A program made the position numbers and the translations under genes. This document shows, piece after piece, positions 17,601 to 27,205 of a DNA stretch of 64,000 bases. Source of the DNA: Lacisediminihabitans changchengi. Its GTDB lineage: Bacteria; Actinomycetota; Actinomycetes; Actinomycetales; Microbacteriaceae. Positions within the stretch are counted from its first letter, which is position 1. Each line of letters starts with the position of its first letter. The notes beneath the pieces were generated by a model that worked only from the letters and a program-made list of their open reading frames with translations, did no database searches and was not told the DNA's origin. The DNA lies in the NCBI RefSeq assembly GCF_016634425.1, contig NZ_JAEPES010000001.1, positions 813,183 through 877,182 of the forward strand. The letters run 5' to 3'.

Positions 17601-20255
17601 ATGCAGACCGCAGACATCCGCCAGCGCTGGCTGGACTTCTTCTCCGAGCGCGGACACACCGTCGTTCCCTCCGCATCGCTTGTGAGCGACGATCCGTCAC
17701 TGCTGTTCACCGTGGCCGGCATGGTTCCGTTCGTGCCGTATCTCACCGGACTCGTTCCGGCGCCGTTCCCGCGCGCGACCAGTGTGCAGAAGTGCATCCG
17801 CACCCTCGACATCGAGGAGGTCGGCAAGACTCCGCGGCACGGCACGTTCTTTCAGATGAACGGCAACTTCTCCTTCGGCGACTACTTCAAGGAGGGGGCG
17901 ATCACCTACGCGTGGGAGCTCCTCACCACCTCGGAAGCCGACGGCGGCTACGGCTTCGAGGAGAAAGACCTCTGGGTCACGGTCTACGAGGAGGACGACG
18001 TCTCGTTCGACCTCTGGCGGCGCATCGCCGGGCTGCCGGAGCACCGCATCCAGCGCCTCGGCAAGTCGGAGAACTACTGGTCGACCGGCCAGCCCGGCCC
18101 GGCCGGACCCGACTCGGAGATCTTCTTCGACCGCGGTTCCGCGTACGGTGCAGACGGCGGCCCGGCGACCGGTGACGATCGTTACGTCGAGATCTGGAAC
18201 CTCGTCTTCATGCAGTATCTGCGCGGCGCGGGAAGCGGCTACGACTTCCCGATCCTTGGCGACCTTCCCCAGCAGAACATCGACACCGGCATGGGTCTCG
18301 AGCGCGTCGCGTTTCTCAAGCAGGGCGTCGAGAACATCTACGAGATCGACCAGATCCGTCCGGTGCTCGACCGCGCGGCCGAGCTCTCCGGGCGCGCCTA
18401 CGGCGCGAACCACGACGACGACGTGCGGATGCGCGTGGTCGCCGATCACGTGCGCTCGAGCCTGATGCTCATGTCCGACGGTGTGACGCCGTCGAACGAG
18501 GGGCGCGGCTACATCCTGCGCCGCCTGTTGCGACGTTCGGTGCGCTCGATGCGTCTGCTCGGCGTCGACGCGCCGACCTTCGAGGCGCTGTTCCCCGCAT
18601 CGCGTGACGCGATGAAGGCGGCATACCCCGAGGTGGAGACCGACTACGACCGCATCGGTCGCCTCGCGTACGCGGAGGAGGAGACCTTCCTTCGCACGCT
18701 CGCGAGTGGGACGACCATCCTCGACGTCGCCGTGGATAAGTCGAAGTCCGCGGGATCCGCGCAGCTGCCCGGCGATACCGCATTCCTGCTGCATGACACC
18801 TTCGGGTTCCCGATCGACCTCACCCTCGAGATCGCCGAGGAGTCCGGCCTCAGCGTCGACCGTGCCGCCTTCGATATGCTCATGACCGAGCAGCGCACCA
18901 AGGCGAAGGCCGATGCGAAGTCGAAGAAGAGCCACCTCGCCGACCTCTCGGTCTACAGCGCATTCCGTGCCAAGGGCGAGACGATCTTCACCGGCTACGA
19001 CTTCCTCGACACCGACTCGTCGGTGCTCGGCATCATCAAGGACGGCGAGTCCATCACCCGCGCGGTGGTGGGAGACATCGTCGAGGTCATCCTGCAGGAG
19101 ACGTCGCTCTACCCCGAGTCCGGTGGACAGGAGGCCGACCAGGGCAGCATCGTCGGCAACGGTTTCGACCTCGAGGTGCTCGATGTGCAGCGGCCGGTCA
19201 AGGGACTGGTGAGCCACAAGGTGCAGGTGCGCAGCGGCGAGGTCGGAGTGGGGGACGCCGCCAGCAGCATCGTCGACCCCGGGTATCGGCGGGGCGCAGA
19301 GCAGGCGCACTCGGCCACCCACCTCATCCATGCGGCTCTGCGACAGGTACTCGGCGCCGAAGCGCACCAGGCCGGGTCGTACAACAAGTCCGGCTACATG
19401 CGCCTCGACTTCAACTGGTCGAAGCCGCTCTCGCTCGAGACCCGCAGCGAGATCGAGGACATCGCCAACGGCGCCATCCGAGACGACCTCGAGGTCAGCA
19501 CCCGCATCATGCCGCTCGACGAAGCCCGGTCGCTCGGGGCCATGGCGCTGTTCGGTGAGAAGTACGGCGACACCGTGCGCGTCGTCCAGATCGGCAGCCC
19601 GTGGTCGCTCGAGCTCTGCGCGGGCACTCACGTCGCCCGCAGCTCGCAGGTGGGTCTGATCAACCTGGTCAGCGAGGCGTCCATCGGGTCATCGAACCGT
19701 CGCGTCGAGTCACTGGTCGGCATCGATGCCTTCCGCGATCTGGCCGCTGAGCGCGCCATCGTGAACGAGCTGACCGCCAACCTGAAGACGCCGCGCGAGC
19801 AGCTGCCCGAGCGGATCAGCGACCTGGTCGCAAGCCTCAAGGCCGCGGAGAAGCGCATCGCGGAGTTCGAGTCGGCAGCGCTGAACGAGCGCGTTCCCGC
19901 TCTCGTCGGTGCAGCATCCCGAATCGGTGCGGTCACCGCCCTGGTCGAGAACGTCGGAGAGCTGAATAGCTCGGACGACCTCCGCACCCTGGTCACCTCG
20001 GTGCGCGGTCGTCTCGGCTCCGATGCTGTTGTGGTCGCCCTGGCGGCGAGCGTGGGCGGCAAGCCCGCGGTGATCGTCGCGACCAACGAGGCGGCTCGCT
20101 CGCTCGGCGCCAAGGCTGGAGCGCTGGCGAAGACCGCGGCGGGTATCCTCGGCGGTGGCGGCGGCGGCAAGGACGATCTGGCCCAGGGCGGCGGCTCCGA
20201 CGTCTCGGCGATCGGCATCGCGCTCGAGGCGATCAGTTCGGCGCTGCCGCGCTGA
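17601..20255 (+). CDS. alaS: Alanyl-tRNA synthetase
   Basis: 884 residues, full length. It charges tRNA-Ala and edits Ser/Gly mischarging. The class II catalytic core includes RWLDFFSERGHTVVPSASLV and GTFFQMNGNFSFGDYFKEGA. The tRNA recognition domain is followed by the editing site with HSATHLIHAALR and CAGTHVARSS. The C-terminal oligomerisation domain contains a Gly-rich linker (ILGGGGGGKDD). The ATG at 17601 has AGGA upstream; a TTG at 17586 is possible. It is followed by ruvX and mltG, the usual actinobacterial order. Confidence 0.97.
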   Translation: MQTADIRQRWLDFFSERGHTVVPSASLVSDDPSLLFTVAGMVPFVPYLTGLVPAPFPRATSVQKCIRTLDIEEVGKTPRHGTFFQMNGNFSFGDYFKEGAITYAWELLTTSEADGGYGFEEKDLWVTVYEEDDVSFDLWRRIAGLPEHRIQRLGKSENYWSTGQPGPAGPDSEIFFDRGSAYGADGGPATGDDRYVEIWNLVFMQYLRGAGSGYDFPILGDLPQQNIDTGMGLERVAFLKQGVENIYEIDQIRPVLDRAAELSGRAYGANHDDDVRMRVVADHVRSSLMLMSDGVTPSNEGRGYILRRLLRRSVRSMRLLGVDAPTFEALFPASRDAMKAAYPEVETDYDRIGRLAYAEEETFLRTLASGTTILDVAVDKSKSAGSAQLPGDTAFLLHDTFGFPIDLTLEIAEESGLSVDRAAFDMLMTEQRTKAKADAKSKKSHLADLSVYSAFRAKGETIFTGYDFLDTDSSVLGIIKDGESITRAVVGDIVEVILQETSLYPESGGQEADQGSIVGNGFDLEVLDVQRPVKGLVSHKVQVRSGEVGVGDAASSIVDPGYRRGAEQAHSATHLIHAALRQVLGAEAHQAGSYNKSGYMRLDFNWSKPLSLETRSEIEDIANGAIRDDLEVSTRIMPLDEARSLGAMALFGEKYGDTVRVVQIGSPWSLELCAGTHVARSSQVGLINLVSEASIGSSNRRVESLVGIDAFRDLAAERAIVNELTANLKTPREQLPERISDLVASLKAAEKRIAEFESAALNERVPALVGAASRIGAVTALVENVGELNSSDDLRTLVTSVRGRLGSDAVVVALAASVGGKPAVIVATNEAARSLGAKAGALAKTAAGILGGGGGGKDDLAQGGGSDVSAIGIALEAISSALPR

Positions 20256-20280
20256 CCGCGCGGCACACGGAGACCCGTCG

Positions 20281-20742
20281 ATGAGGACTGGAGTGCGGCT
20301 CGGCATCGACGTGGGCAAAGCCCGCATCGGTGTTGCCCGCAGTGACCCGCACGGCATGCTCGCGACCCCCGTGGAGACCGTTGCGCGCGGACCCGGCGAC
20401 GTCGCCAGGATCGTGGCGATCGCGCGCGAACTGGAGGCCGTCGAAGTGGTCGTCGGGCTCCCGCTCGCCTTGTCCGGCAACGAGACGGCGTCGACGCAAG
20501 ACGCGAAGGACTTCGCGCGTGACCTGTTCACCGCTGTCGGCGTGCCGGTGCGAATGGTGGATGAGCGGCTATCGACGGTGTCGGCGGGGCGTGCGCTGCA
20601 GGCATCCGGTCGCAACACCAAGAAGCAACGTCCGGTCATCGATCAGGTGGCCGCTGTTATCATTTTGCAACATGCCCTCGACTTCGAGCGCTCTGGGGGA
20701 CTGACCCCGGGAACACTCCTCGACCCGGACGAAGGACAGTAA
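20281..20742 (+). CDS. ruvX: RuvX/YqgF, putative pre-16S rRNA nuclease
   Basis: 153 residues. An RNase H-like fold with the N-terminal motif RLGIDVGKARIGVARSDP. The mid motifs VVVGLPLALSGNE and VRMVDERLSTVSA match the family. In E. coli the homologue helps mature the 5' end of 16S rRNA. The ATG at 20281 has GGAGAC 8 nt upstream. It sits 25 bp after alaS and 3 bp before mltG. Confidence 0.93.
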   Translation: MRTGVRLGIDVGKARIGVARSDPHGMLATPVETVARGPGDVARIVAIARELEAVEVVVGLPLALSGNETASTQDAKDFARDLFTAVGVPVRMVDERLSTVSAGRALQASGRNTKKQRPVIDQVAAVIILQHALDFERSGGLTPGTLLDPDEGQ

Positions 20743-20745
20743 CGC

Positions 20746-22041
20746 GTGGCAGATGAACCGAGCTGGGACGAGATCTTCACCTCCCAACCAGGTGCGCAGA
20801 TACCGAAAACACCGGAGCCGGGGTCACCGCAGATCCCCACTGGTGCATCGTCGACCCCCGATCGTCCGCTGACCCGTCGGCAGTTGCGCGAGGCTCACGA
20901 CGCTGCGGCCGCTCCGCGCCAACGCAGCACCTACGAGCCCCCGGTCGATCATTACGGACTGCCGCCGGCTCCGAAGCGCAAGCGCAAGCTGACCTGGCTG
21001 TGGGCTCTACTCAGCGTGATCGTGCTGCTCGGAGCAGGCACGGCCGCGGTGTACGTTGCGTTCGGCCCGCAGATCCGTCACGTGCTCGGCACCGAGGAGC
21101 CCAACGACTACGTCGGATCGGGCACCGGCAAGGTCGTCGTGACCATCACGAACGGCCAGATCGGGGCGGATGTCGCCACGACGCTCGCGAAGGACGGCGT
21201 CACCAAGAGCTACGACGCCTTCTACAAACTGTTGCTGACGAAGCCTGATGTGAGCTTCCACCCCGGTAGTTACGCGCTGAAGAGCCGCATGAGTGCCAAG
21301 GCGGCTCTCGCCGCGCTCATCGATCCGGCCAATAAGGTCACCACCCAGGTGTCACTGCCGGAGGGCATCTCGGTCAAGGGAGTCATCTCGAGGCTCGGCG
21401 CCCTGAGTGAGAGCACCGGTGTCACCGCGGATCAGCTCACCGCGGCCTCGACCGACCTCGCCTCCTTCGGCCTGCCCGCCGACGCTCCGAGTCTCGAGGG
21501 CTACCTGTTCCCGGCCACCTACAGCTTCGATCCGGGCACAGACGCCCACGCGATGCTGCAGACGATGGTGACCAAGATGTTCTCGGTGCTGGACGCCGCG
21601 GGCGTCGCCCCGGCCGACCGCAACCGCGTGCTGACCCTCGCCGCTCTCACCCAGAAGGAGGGCGGCAGCGTGCAGGACTTCTACAAGGTCGCGCGAGTCT
21701 GGGACAACCGCCTCGCCCAGGGAATGAACCTGCAGTCGGATGCCACGGTCAGCTACGGGGCCGGAAGCACGTCGATCAACACCACGCCGGCGCAGCGTGC
21801 AGACAAGTCGAACAAGTACAACACCTACGCCAATCCGGGGCTGCCCATCGGGCCGATCTCCAACCCGGGGGAGAAGGCGATCGACGCGACCCTGCACCCT
21901 GCCGACGGCAAATGGCTGTATTTTGTCGTGGTGAACTGCTCGACCGGCGAGTCCGCGTTCTCCGATACCTATGCGCAGCACCAGGCCGCGATCGGTCAGC
22001 TCGATGCCTGGCTCAAGGCCAACCCCGGTGGCTGCAACTGA
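20746..22041 (+). CDS. mltG: Endolytic murein transglycosylase MltG (YceG)
   Basis: 431 residues. It cleaves nascent peptidoglycan strands and is thought to set glycan length. A Pro/Arg-rich cytosolic region of about 80 residues comes first. One membrane segment follows at about 84-106 (WLWALLSVIVLLGAGTAAVYV), then a LysM-like subdomain (VVTITNGQIGADVATTLAKDG, in part). The catalytic domain has the active-site Glu in LAALTQKEGGS near 305 and the motif YANPGLPIGPISNPG. GTG start with AAGGACAG upstream. Confidence 0.95.
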   Translation: MADEPSWDEIFTSQPGAQIPKTPEPGSPQIPTGASSTPDRPLTRRQLREAHDAAAAPRQRSTYEPPVDHYGLPPAPKRKRKLTWLWALLSVIVLLGAGTAAVYVAFGPQIRHVLGTEEPNDYVGSGTGKVVVTITNGQIGADVATTLAKDGVTKSYDAFYKLLLTKPDVSFHPGSYALKSRMSAKAALAALIDPANKVTTQVSLPEGISVKGVISRLGALSESTGVTADQLTAASTDLASFGLPADAPSLEGYLFPATYSFDPGTDAHAMLQTMVTKMFSVLDAAGVAPADRNRVLTLAALTQKEGGSVQDFYKVARVWDNRLAQGMNLQSDATVSYGAGSTSINTTPAQRADKSNKYNTYANPGLPIGPISNPGEKAIDATLHPADGKWLYFVVVNCSTGESAFSDTYAQHQAAIGQLDAWLKANPGGCN

Positions 22042-22051
22042 GCACGCCGGA

Positions 22052-22882
22052 GTGAGTGCTCGATTGGCCGTGCTAGGCCATCCGATCGCGCACTCCAAGT
22101 CTCCGGCGTTGCATGCCGCCGCCTATAGCGTGCTCGGTCTCGATTGGAGCTATGACGCCCAGGACGTGACGGGGGAGACCCTCGGCGCGTTCATCGAGTC
22201 TCGCGACGGTGCGTGGCGCGGCCTCTCGCTGACCATGCCGCTCAAGCGGGACGTGTTGCCGCTGCTCCACGGTATCGACCACTTCGCCGAACTCACCGGC
22301 GGCGCCAACACGGTCCTCTTCGACGGTGGGAAGCTCCGTGGCTTCAACACCGACGTCCATGGCGTCGTCGAGGCTTTCCGCGGCGTCGGTATCGAGCGGC
22401 TCGGCTCGGTGCGCGTGCTCGGCGGCGGAGCGACCGCCGCCTCGGTTCTCGTGGCGGTGCAGCGGATGGGCGCCGAACGGGTGGCGCTGGCGGTGCGGGC
22501 ACCCGAGCGGCTCGGGTCGCTCATCTCCCTCGCCGAGCGGCTCGACCTCGCGTTGACCGTGGAGACGCTGGGCACCTTTGACCCGGCATTCGTGACGGAT
22601 GCCGTGGTCAGCACGTTACCCAATGGAACCGAGCTCTCGTTCCGACCGGCAGCCCTCGCGGCTGTGACTGTGGCGGGGGGTGCCCTCTTCGATGTCGCCT
22701 ACGAGCCATGGCCTACCGTGTTGGCGGCAGGGTGGGCCGGCCCGGTGATCCCAGGGCTCGAGATGCTCGCCCACCAGGCTCTCGTGCAGGTGAGGATCTT
22801 CGTGAATGCCTCGCCCGACGCGGAGCTGCCGGGCGAGGCATCCGTTTTCCAGGCGATGCGTAGCGCGGTAGGACTGGGCTGA
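22052..22882 (+). CDS. aroE: Shikimate dehydrogenase
   Basis: 276 residues. It reduces 3-dehydroshikimate to shikimate with NADPH. The substrate motif [19 protein letters not shown] is near the start. [11 protein letters not shown] carries the catalytic Lys of the NVTxPxK-like motif, and a Gly-rich nucleotide loop [17 protein letters not shown] follows. The start is uncertain: GTG 22052 fits the family N-terminus, while GTG 22028 has AAGG upstream and would overlap mltG by 14 bp. It begins the aroE-aroC-aroK-aroB run. Confidence 0.92.
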   Translation: MSARLAVLGHPIAHSKSPALHAAAYSVLGLDWSYDAQDVTGETLGAFIESRDGAWRGLSLTMPLKRDVLPLLHGIDHFAELTGGANTVLFDGGKLRGFNTDVHGVVEAFRGVGIERLGSVRVLGGGATAASVLVAVQRMGAERVALAVRAPERLGSLISLAERLDLALTVETLGTFDPAFVTDAVVSTLPNGTELSFRPAALAAVTVAGGALFDVAYEPWPTVLAAGWAGPVIPGLEMLAHQALVQVRIFVNASPDAELPGEASVFQAMRSAVGLG

Positions 22883-22937
22883 GCCGACCCGCGCGCTGTG
22901 GGAGGATTTGGGGGTCGGTCTCCGCGAGGAGCCGACC
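22881..22937 (+). promoter_or_regulatory. Two mutually exclusive hairpins in the aroE-aroC gap
   Basis: GGTCGG plus CTCC (22913-22923) can pair downstream with GGAG plus CCGACC (22928-22937) around a GCGA loop. The same central strand can pair upstream with GAGCCGACCC (22881-22890). The layout resembles an attenuator or switch, although the aroC ribosome binding site lies just outside both stems. Confidence 0.35.
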
Positions 22938-22955
22938 ACAGCTGAGAGGACTGGC

Positions 22956-24188
22956 ATGCTGCGTTGGTTGACCGCGGGTGAGTCGCACGGCCCGGAGTTG
23001 GTCGCGATCCTGGAGGGCATGCCCGCCGGAGTGCCGGTGTCTCCCGAGGCGATCCAAGCCGACCTTCACCGCCGCACGCTGGGCTACGGTCGCGGCGCCC
23101 GGCAGAAGTTCGAGCAGGATGCGCTGAGCATCAGCGGCGGGATCCGTTTCGGTCTCACGATGGGCAGCCCGGTCGCGCTGCGCATCGGCAACACCGAGTG
23201 GCCGCGCTGGACCGCCGTCATGAGCGCGGTGCCCGTCGACCCCGAGACCCTCCCCGCGGGGCGAGGAGCAGCGCTGACCCGCCCGCGCCCCGGCCACGCC
23301 GACCTGGTCGGCATGCAGAAGTACGGTTTCGACGAGTCGCGGAACGTGCTGGAGCGGGCAAGCGCGCGCGAGACCGCCGCGCGTGTCGCCCTCGGCGCCG
23401 TCGCCCGGTCGTTTCTGGCCGAGCTGGGCATTCAGCTGGTCTCCCACACCCTCTCCATCGGCCCTGTGCGCGTGCCAGAAGGCAGCACGCTGCCGGGACC
23501 GGCGGATGTCGCTGCCCTCGACCTCGACCCCCTGCGCTGTTTCGACGCCACGACCTCGGCACTCATGGTCGAGGAGGTCGACCGCGCCCACGACGACGGC
23601 GACACCCTCGGCGGAGTGGTCGAGGTGCTCGCCTACAACGTGCCCCCCGGCCTTGGGTCGTACACCCATTGGGACCGCCGACTCGACTCGCAGCTCGCTG
23701 CCGCACTGATGGGGATCCAGGCGATCAAGGGTGTCGAGGTCGGCGACGGCTTCGCCACCGCGGCCCGCCGCGGATCGCGTGCACACGACGAGCTGTTCCA
23801 GACGGACGACGGCATCGTGCGCTCCACCGATCGGGCCGGCGGTACCGAGGGTGGGATGAGCACGGGAACCGTGCTGAGGGTAAGTGCGGCGATGAAGCCG
23901 ATCTCCACGGTGCCGCACGCGCTGCGCACCGTTGACGTCGCCGCGGGTGGGGCCGCAGAGGCACATCACCAACGCTCCGACGTCTGCGCGGTCCCCGCCG
24001 CGGGCGTCGTGGCCGAGGCGATGGTGGCCCTGGTGCTCGCGAACGCCGTGCTGGAGAAGTTCGGCGGAGATTCCATCGTGGAGACCAAGCGCAACCTCGA
24101 CGGATATCTGGCGGCGATCCCGGAGAACCTGCGCACGGCATCCGCGTCCGACAGCAGCGCCGGCCAGAACAGCAGCGCGGGCTCGTGA
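22956..24188 (+). CDS. aroC: Chorismate synthase
   Basis: 410 residues. It converts EPSP to chorismate using reduced FMN, the last shikimate step. Signature regions are visible: [20 protein letters not shown] at the start, [35 protein letters not shown], and [16 protein letters not shown] with the following [15 protein letters not shown]. The ATG at 22956 has GAGAGGA 6 nt upstream. The stop overlaps the aroK GTG by 4 nt. Confidence 0.97.
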   Translation: MLRWLTAGESHGPELVAILEGMPAGVPVSPEAIQADLHRRTLGYGRGARQKFEQDALSISGGIRFGLTMGSPVALRIGNTEWPRWTAVMSAVPVDPETLPAGRGAALTRPRPGHADLVGMQKYGFDESRNVLERASARETAARVALGAVARSFLAELGIQLVSHTLSIGPVRVPEGSTLPGPADVAALDLDPLRCFDATTSALMVEEVDRAHDDGDTLGGVVEVLAYNVPPGLGSYTHWDRRLDSQLAAALMGIQAIKGVEVGDGFATAARRGSRAHDELFQTDDGIVRSTDRAGGTEGGMSTGTVLRVSAAMKPISTVPHALRTVDVAAGGAAEAHHQRSDVCAVPAAGVVAEAMVALVLANAVLEKFGGDSIVETKRNLDGYLAAIPENLRTASASDSSAGQNSSAGS

Positions 24189-24706
24189 GCCCGGCGCCAC
24201 ACGTCGTGCTGATCGGCCCGCCCGGTGCGGGCAAGACCCGGTTGGGCAAGCGCGTCGCGCGCATCCTGCGCACAGACTTCATCGACACCGACCGCCGTAT
24301 CGTCGCCCAGCATGGTCCGATCGCGCAGATCTTTGGCGAGCAGGGCGAGGTCGCCTTCCGTCGTTTCGAACGCGAGGTCGTCGCGCAGGCGCTCACCGAG
24401 CGCGCAGTGGTGTCGCTCGGCGGGGGAGCGGTGCTCGACCGGGACACCCAACGCGAGCTTGCACGACTGCGCGTCGCGCTGATCACGGTGAGTCCCGAGG
24501 CCGTCGAGGCCCGCATCGCCGGGTCGAAGCGGCCGCTGGTCGCCGACGGCATCGCATCGTGGTCGGCGCTGGTCGAGGCGCGACGCGAAACCTACGAACG
24601 TCTGGCGACGCGCACCTGGGACACCAGCCATCGCCCCATCGAGCACATCGCGGCGGAGATCGCGGCCTGGGTCGAGGCCCCGGTACTCACAGAGGAAGCA
24701 CCATGA
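24185..24706 (+). CDS. aroK: Shikimate kinase
   Basis: 173 residues. It phosphorylates shikimate with ATP. The Walker A loop is [12 protein letters not shown] near residues 10-21, followed by the shikimate-binding Asp in DFIDTDRRI. The motif [11 protein letters not shown] and the lid region with SKRPL are present. GTG start overlapping aroC (GTGA), and its stop overlaps the aroB ATG (ATGA), so it is tightly coupled on both sides. Confidence 0.95.
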   Translation: MSPAPHVVLIGPPGAGKTRLGKRVARILRTDFIDTDRRIVAQHGPIAQIFGEQGEVAFRRFEREVVAQALTERAVVSLGGGAVLDRDTQRELARLRVALITVSPEAVEARIAGSKRPLVADGIASWSALVEARRETYERLATRTWDTSHRPIEHIAAEIAAWVEAPVLTEEAP

Positions 24707-25776
24707 GCACCAGCATCATCACCGTTCCCGGCACCGACTCGTACGACGTTCTCGTCGGACGCGGCATCCTCGGCCAACTGCCCGAGTTGATCGGACCGGA
24801 CGTCCGCAAGGTGCTGATCGTGCACCCGCCCACGCTCGGGGCCCGTGCCGAGAAGCTGCGTTCGTCGCTCAGCGACCGATATGAGGTTCTCCTGGCCGAG
24901 GTTCCGGATGCCGAGACCGGCAAGCGGGTCGAGGTCGCGGCGTTCTGTTGGCAGATCCTCGGGCAGTCGGACTTCACTCGCTCCGACCTCGTCATCGGTT
25001 TCGGCGGCGGTGCGGTGACCGACCTGGCCGGCTTCGTGGCGGCCACCTGGCTGCGCGGTGTGCGCCTCATTCAGGTCCCCACCACCCTGCTCGGCATGGT
25101 CGATGCCTCGATCGGCGGCAAGACCGGCATCAATACCAACGAGGGCAAGAACCTGGTCGGGGCGTTCTACGCTCCGTCCGCCGTGCTGGTCGATCTCGAC
25201 ACGCTCGACGGGCTGAGCCAGATGGAGATTCTGGCCGGCTTCGGCGAGGTGGTCAAGGCCGGGTTCATCGCCGAACCCGAGATCCTCGACATCATCGAGC
25301 GGGATGTGGATGTCGCGACGAACCCGCAGAGCGAGGAGTTCCGTCGCATGGTGGAGCTCTCCATCGCGCTGAAGGCCCGCGTCGTCGGCGAGGACTTTAC
25401 CGAGCACGGGCTACGCGAGATCCTGAATTACGGTCACACGCTCGGGCACGCGATCGAGTACGCGGAGCGGTTCCAGTGGCGGCACGGCGCTGCCGTCGCC
25501 ATCGGTATGGTGTACGCGGCGGAGCTGGGCCGGCTCACCGGACGGCTGTCGGATGCGGTCGTGGATCGGCACCGCAGCATCCTCACGTCTCTGCAACTGC
25601 CGATCGGCTACCCGGCCGGGCGCTGGCAGACCCTGCTCTCGGTGATGAAGCGGGACAAGAAGGCGCGCGGCAGCATGCTGCGCTTCATCGTGCTCGACGA
25701 CATCGCCAAGCCGACCGTGCTCACCGGTCCGGATGAGAGCCTGCTGTTCGCGGCCTACCAGGAGATCGGCCTGTAG
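24703..25776 (+). CDS. aroB: 3-dehydroquinate synthase
   Basis: 357 residues. A zinc- and NAD-dependent enzyme turning DAHP into 3-dehydroquinate. The NAD loop is visible in DLVIGFGGGAVTDLAGFVAA. The substrate/zinc region has QVPTTLLGMVDASIGGKTGI, GEVVKAGFI and the His pair NYGHTLGHAIE. The ATG is set by a GAGGAAG box and the ATGA overlap with aroK. The gene ends 8 bp before an intergenic palindromic repeat. Confidence 0.97.
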   Translation: MSTSIITVPGTDSYDVLVGRGILGQLPELIGPDVRKVLIVHPPTLGARAEKLRSSLSDRYEVLLAEVPDAETGKRVEVAAFCWQILGQSDFTRSDLVIGFGGGAVTDLAGFVAATWLRGVRLIQVPTTLLGMVDASIGGKTGINTNEGKNLVGAFYAPSAVLVDLDTLDGLSQMEILAGFGEVVKAGFIAEPEILDIIERDVDVATNPQSEEFRRMVELSIALKARVVGEDFTEHGLREILNYGHTLGHAIEYAERFQWRHGAAVAIGMVYAAELGRLTGRLSDAVVDRHRSILTSLQLPIGYPAGRWQTLLSVMKRDKKARGSMLRFIVLDDIAKPTVLTGPDESLLFAAYQEIGL

Positions 25777-25784
25777 CGCTGCCG

Positions 25785-25830
25785 CTGATTGAGTAGCGCA
25801 CGCCGTCTACGGCGTACGCGTATCGAAATC
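25785..25830. repeat. TGATTGAGTAG...TATCGAAATC intergenic repeat, copy 1
   Basis: CTGATTGAGTAG, then a palindromic centre (ACGCCGT-CT-ACGGCGT), then TATCGAAATC. The same end sequences recur at 51295-51337. Repeats of this general form are common between genes in Microbacteriaceae. It fills the gap between aroB and the SDR gene. Confidence 0.7.
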
Positions 25831-25863
25831 GGGGCCTCGCTGCTCGACCGGCGGGTCGGGCGC

Positions 25864-25869
25864 TAGCCT
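25864..25869 (+). promoter_or_regulatory. -10 box of the SDR gene, leaderless type
   Basis: TAGCCT ends 6 nt before the ATG, with no ribosome binding site in between. It suggests the SDR gene is transcribed independently of the aro genes. Confidence 0.45.
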
Positions 25870-25875
25870 GAGCGC

Positions 25876-26628
25876 ATGGAATCCTCACGTCCGATTGTGC
25901 TGCTCACCGGACTGGGCAGAAGCATCGGCATCGCCGCCGGAATCGCCGAGCAGCTGGCCCGGGACGGCTGGGACATCGCCTTCGTCTACAACGCTGAATA
26001 CGACGCCACCCTGAACGGCGGCGCTGGCGATGTCAAGGGAATCGAGGAGAGTCTGCGCGCCCTCGGCGCGCAGACCCTCGCCATCAACGCCGACCTCGCC
26101 GAGCCGGAGGTCGCCACCGCCGTCTTCGATGTCGCCGAGACGCTCGGACCGGTCAGCGCGCTGGTTCTCAGCCACGCCCACAGCGTCAACGCCACGCTGC
26201 TCACGGAGACGATCGAGGGCTTCGACCGGCACTTCGCGGTGAACACGCGCGCGAGCTGGCTGCTGATGCGAGAACTCGCCCGGCGATTCATCGGCACCTC
26301 CGGGCGCATCGTCGCTCTCACGAGCGACGCGATCGATGGCGAGATCGCCTACGGGGCGAGCAAGGGCGCCCTCGATCGATTGGTGCGAGCCGCCGCGGCG
26401 GAGTTCGGGCCGCTCGGCATCAGCGCCAATCTGCTGAACCCCGGCCCGATCGACACCGGGTGGATGACCCAGCAGATCCGCGAATGGGGGATCGAGCAGA
26501 CCCCGGCCGGCCGTCTCGGTACCCCGGCGGACATCGCGGCCCTCGTGTCGTTTCTGCTCTCCGAGCGCGGGGGCTGGATCAGCGGGCAGCTGCTGAAGGC
26601 CGACGGCGGCTTCAGCACGTACCGGTAG
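25876..26628 (+). CDS. Short-chain dehydrogenase/reductase of unknown substrate
   Basis: 250 residues, classical SDR length. The nucleotide loop is TGLGRSIGIA (residues 11-20), the active-site Ser lies in IVALTSDA and the Tyr-Lys pair in YGASKGALDR. The usual NNAG motif is replaced by LSHAHS, an unusual feature. The C-terminal LNPGPIDTGWM and GWISGQLLKADGG are typical. It sits between aroB and aroQ but is not a known shikimate enzyme, and its own promoter suggests a separate role. Flanked on one side by an intergenic repeat. Confidence 0.85.
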   Translation: MESSRPIVLLTGLGRSIGIAAGIAEQLARDGWDIAFVYNAEYDATLNGGAGDVKGIEESLRALGAQTLAINADLAEPEVATAVFDVAETLGPVSALVLSHAHSVNATLLTETIEGFDRHFAVNTRASWLLMRELARRFIGTSGRIVALTSDAIDGEIAYGASKGALDRLVRAAAAEFGPLGISANLLNPGPIDTGWMTQQIREWGIEQTPAGRLGTPADIAALVSFLLSERGGWISGQLLKADGGFSTYR

Positions 26629-26652
26629 TGAGCTAGGGCTGAGCAGCGCCGA

Positions 26653-26658
26653 TATGCT
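26653..26658 (+). promoter_or_regulatory. -10 box of aroQ, leaderless type
   Basis: TATGCT ends exactly 6 nt before the aroQ ATG; no Shine-Dalgarno is present. Confidence 0.45.
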
Positions 26659-26664
26659 CGCAGC

Positions 26665-27105
26665 ATGCCCAGCATCCTCGTCCTCAACGGCCCCAACCTC
26701 GGCCGCCTCGGTTCTCGTGAGCCCGAGGTGTACGGCAGCGGAACCCTCGAAGATCTGCGGGCCGAACTGAGCGAGGCTGCCCCTCCTGGATACGACCTCG
26801 ACCTGCGTCAGACCGACGACGAGGCCGAACTGATCTCCTGGCTGCACGAGGCGGTAGATCGAGGCTGCCCGGTCATCCTGAATCCCGCAGCCTTCACGCA
26901 CTACTCGTACGGGCTGCGGGATGCCGCGGCTCTGGTCTCGAAAGCGGGCCTGATCCTCATCGAGGTGCACATCTCGAACCCGCACTCGCGGGAGGCCTTC
27001 CGGCACACCAGCGTGATCTCCGGCGTCGCGACCGGGATCATCGCGGGCTTCGGGTTCGACTCCTACCGGCTGGCCATCCGCGCGATCGACCTCAAGCTCG
27101 GATAA
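26665..27105 (+). CDS. aroQ: Type II 3-dehydroquinate dehydratase
   Basis: 146 residues, the dodecameric type II enzyme that dehydrates 3-dehydroquinate to 3-dehydroshikimate. The start LVLNGPNLGRLGSREPEVYG carries the catalytic Tyr and Arg loop. NPAAFTHYSYGLRDA, IEVHISNPHSREAFRHTSVI and GFGFDSYRLA complete the active site. Together with aroE, aroC, aroK and aroB it gives all late shikimate steps here except aroA. Confidence 0.95.
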   Translation: MPSILVLNGPNLGRLGSREPEVYGSGTLEDLRAELSEAAPPGYDLDLRQTDDEAELISWLHEAVDRGCPVILNPAAFTHYSYGLRDAAALVSKAGLILIEVHISNPHSREAFRHTSVISGVATGIIAGFGFDSYRLAIRAIDLKLG

Positions 27106-27124
27106 CGCGGGCTCGGATACCGGG

Positions 27125-27130
27125 TAGACT
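27125..27130 (+). promoter_or_regulatory. -10 box of efp-nusB
   Basis: TAGACT, 75 nt before the efp ATG. The same hexamer precedes yajC, rpoZ and the small membrane gene at 56692. No clear -35 element. Confidence 0.4.
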
Positions 27131-27205
27131 TCATAGCTGGTTTCCCCTTGCGGGATCGCTTCCTTCCCCAACTTCACCATTCCTCATAGATACGGATTCA
27201 CAGTC

